Shown one piece after another: positions 61,803-64,000 of a stretch of DNA of 64,000 nt. Made by a program: the position numbers and the translations under genes. A model generated the notes under the pieces. That model made no database searches, was not told the origin of the DNA, and saw only the letters and a list, made by a program, of their open reading frames with translations. Position 1 is the stretch's first letter. Each line of letters begins with the position of its first letter. This DNA is from Pithys albifrons albifrons (taxonomy: Eukaryota > Chordata > Aves > Passeriformes > Thamnophilidae): contig NC_092497.1 of NCBI RefSeq assembly GCF_047495875.1, forward strand, positions 6,478,937-6,542,936. The letters are read 5' to 3'.

Positions 61803-61863
61803 TATGTGTGTATATATATACATATATATATATGTATATATATATACATATATATGTGTATAA

Positions 61864-61907
<44 letters not shown>

Positions 61908-61939
61908 TTTTATATACATATATATACAAGCATATATAT
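61803..61939 (+). repeat. (TA)n/(TG)n compound microsatellite
   Basis: Alternating TATATA blocks with interspersed ACA and TGT steps (61811-61870) are followed by a (TG)n run of about 18 units at 61871-61906, then more tatataca words to 61939. The TA part is largely self-complementary and could extrude as a cruciform. Tyr/Ile/His-rich frames here are compositional. Confidence 0.95.
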
Positions 61940-62732
61940 GAGAGGTTCATGTGCTTTACAATATTAGGAGTGGAGAGACAGAGAATATGAAAGAAGGGGT
62001 AGAAAGGAAGATTTGGACAACTCTAATTAAAACACAAGACAGAAAATTAAAAGAAACCTAGCTGCTCTCTGTTCCCAGTGCTTTACTCAAGCAGTGGCAT
62101 TTGTTTGGAAAGACAGGCTCTCACCTTAGAAGATGGTCTAACAGGTTTAGACCTGGTGCTCTCAAGTCAGAATAGTGAATAATTTACCTAGAATTTAAAT
62201 GGTGAGAACTAGATTATTTTTTTCTTTTTCTGACTACAAGCTTATTACTCAGATGCTTAAGGTAATACTCTTCAATACAATAGGGGCTGTCAGACCTCTG
62301 CTGTGTAACTGGAACATCAAACTCTTCCAGACCAACTTGGTGTATTATATAAGGAAGTAATATGTGGAAGAAACATAACAAGAAACAGATTATTGAACAT
62401 TTATTTTCTAATTTTTAAGACATTGCCTAATCAGAGTCCCTCACTTCTTGCACAGCAGAGCTGCCCCTGGTTATTTAACCCTTTTTGTGTATGTTTAGCA
62501 TCTTTATCAAGAAATTTTGCACTCCTGATATGGAGGTATCTGTGACAAAGAGTCTAGAACTCCTTATGCAGTTTATTGAGTCTTTCTCAGGTGATGAAAA
62601 TGCCTGATGTACTGTTTGAATTTCTGTGACTCCTAGGAATTTTCAGGGCTTTCTCTGCTATGAGAAAGTGCATTTTATTAGCTAGTATTTTCCTTGACAG
62701 GGTAGGTGCAGCTTATATTGAAATTATTCAAA
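61940..62732. other. Non-coding spacer
   Basis: Nothing recognised. Confidence 0.5.
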
Positions 62733-62812
62733 TAATTTCTTTATTTCTTTTTCTTTCTTTTTCTCTCTTGCTTGCTTGCTTTTCTTCCTTGCTTTCTTTT
62801 CTTTTTTTTTAC
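62733..62812 (+). repeat. CT-rich tract with (CTTG)n
   Basis: Pyrimidine-rich sequence (tttctttttctttctttttctctc) includes a short cttgcttgcttgctt segment and ends in a T9 run. Confidence 0.8.
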
Positions 62813-64000
62813 TATTTTAGATGCTAAACTTACCCCAGTGGTTATAAATTTAGAATAATCTTTCAATTTTTTCGTGATAAAGACATGCCCTTTAAGTCTA
62901 GAGTTTTAACACACAGACATCTTTACCTAGTGAACTCTTCAGGGTATGAGCCATGAGATACCTTCAAAGTAATAGAGAGATGTAACAAACAATACAAGGT
63001 ACAGTTCATCTCTTAATTGCTTTCCTAAACCAAAAGAAGCTAAATTTTCCTCAAAAAGTCTATTTCTCTTCATGAACTTCAAGGAGACCTGTGTTCAGAT
63101 GGACACATATGTACTACAGATGAGTAATGGCACATAGCAACCACCTGCTGGTAGAAATGGTCAGCAGGAGTTTCCATTGTATTTTTCTTCTTTTCTACTA
63201 AGACAAAATTATTTTTTTTAATTCTCTTGTCAAAATATTTTTCATCAAGAAGGTGGAACTCCAAAAACATAAGCTTCATTGTTGAAATATTAGTATATTT
63301 TAGTGATTTTTTTATAAAAACTCACAGCAAATTCCAAAACCTTTTATTTAAAGGACATGATTGGTTTCTTTAGAATGGCTTGTTGTTTAATTTTTTAAGA
63401 AGTATTTTTAGACAAAAGTTCTTTTTTCATTTAATTTTTGAGTTTCAGAATGGACAAGCTACTCTTTAGCAGAGACAGTTAAAAGATTGTGTGAGTTTTC
63501 TTTTTTAAAAACCTTTCCCAAGCTTTTTTGGTGCTTCCAAATCAAAGGATCACCCAACGTTCTTCCTTTTCCATATTTATCCTATGTGCCTACCTCTTTA
63601 TTTTAAATCATTTCACATTATGTTTTACAACTTCCACAAGTCTTCCATCCCTTTTGACTTCTTTCTAACCAAGTTAGAATAATGACTTAGAGCTGCTTGG
63701 TGACCCAGGAGGAGTCCAGTAGTAATTCTATCATAAAAATTCAGTTTCAGAATGTATATAAGCAATAAAGATTTATTAAGATTAGAGTAGAAATACTGGT
63801 TTTTATAATGTTACCTAGTTTTGCTATTTATATTTATATTTTGGTATTCTTTCAGTACAGTACTACTGGTTATAATAAAATACTGAAATGCATGCAGGAA
63901 TGTGTGAATGCAGAAACATCACACAAAATTGAAACCTACATTAACTCTCATTTCAAGAGATCGTAGTAAACCTATTAGTAGTTCTGAAAACACAGAGAGT
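62813..64000. other. Right-edge non-coding sequence
   Basis: AT-rich unique sequence to the window end; no gene or repeat family recognised. Confidence 0.5.

Noticed and set aside
1..64000. CRISPR arrays, operons, insertion sequences, phage genes
   Set aside because: Avian-type CR1 elements, microsatellites and no prokaryotic gene density; no regularly spaced repeat-spacer pattern seen.
1..64000. tRNA genes
   Set aside because: No B-box (GGTTCGAATCC-like) plus A-box pair was found by eye; a tRNAscan run would settle it.

Overview
The window looks like a gene-poor, AT-rich stretch of a bird nuclear genome. The main evidence is a set of CR1 non-LTR retrotransposon copies whose 3' ends carry the typical ATTCTATG-type octamer repeat. 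Other repeats are sparse and consist mostly of microsatellites and A/C-rich tracts; I saw nothing resembling L1 or Alu. Crocodilians and turtles also carry CR1, so 'bird' is an inference, though a strong one.

No intact host protein-coding gene, tRNA, snoRNA or CpG-island promoter could be supported. The long open frames are either CR1 remnants or low-complexity translations. The region is best read as intergenic or deep-intronic DNA.

Layout: 492-602 is a short plus-strand CR1 tail. It faces, tail to tail, a long minus-strand CR1 at about 706-4345 that keeps pieces of ORF1 (SGNH esterase), the endonuclease and the reverse transcriptase, all broken. Further CR1 copies lie at about 5990-6462 (+), 7858-8816 (-), 19591-19748 (-), 25745-25940 (+), 46323-46492 (-) and 51775-51862 (+). 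A GC-rich unit at about 23935-24211 (-) begins with a 5'-truncated 5S rRNA-like segment and looks like a 5S-headed SINE. An LTR-like candidate lies at about 52150-52700.

Simple-sequence DNA is prominent. There is a polypyrimidine block at 10625-11110 with a (TCCCC)n core, (TG)30 at 12410-12469, (TGAA)n/(TGAT)n at 15001-15057 and a C21/A14 junction at 20481-20515. A two-phase (CCTCT)n/(CCCTCT)n array occupies 43874-44225 and an AT/GT array 61803-61939. Strand-asymmetric A/C-only (or T/G-only) tracts recur through the window.

No novel multi-gene system is visible. The most interesting items are the 5S-derived element, the recurrent A/C tracts, the two-phase satellite and one weak candidate exon at 43424-43576.
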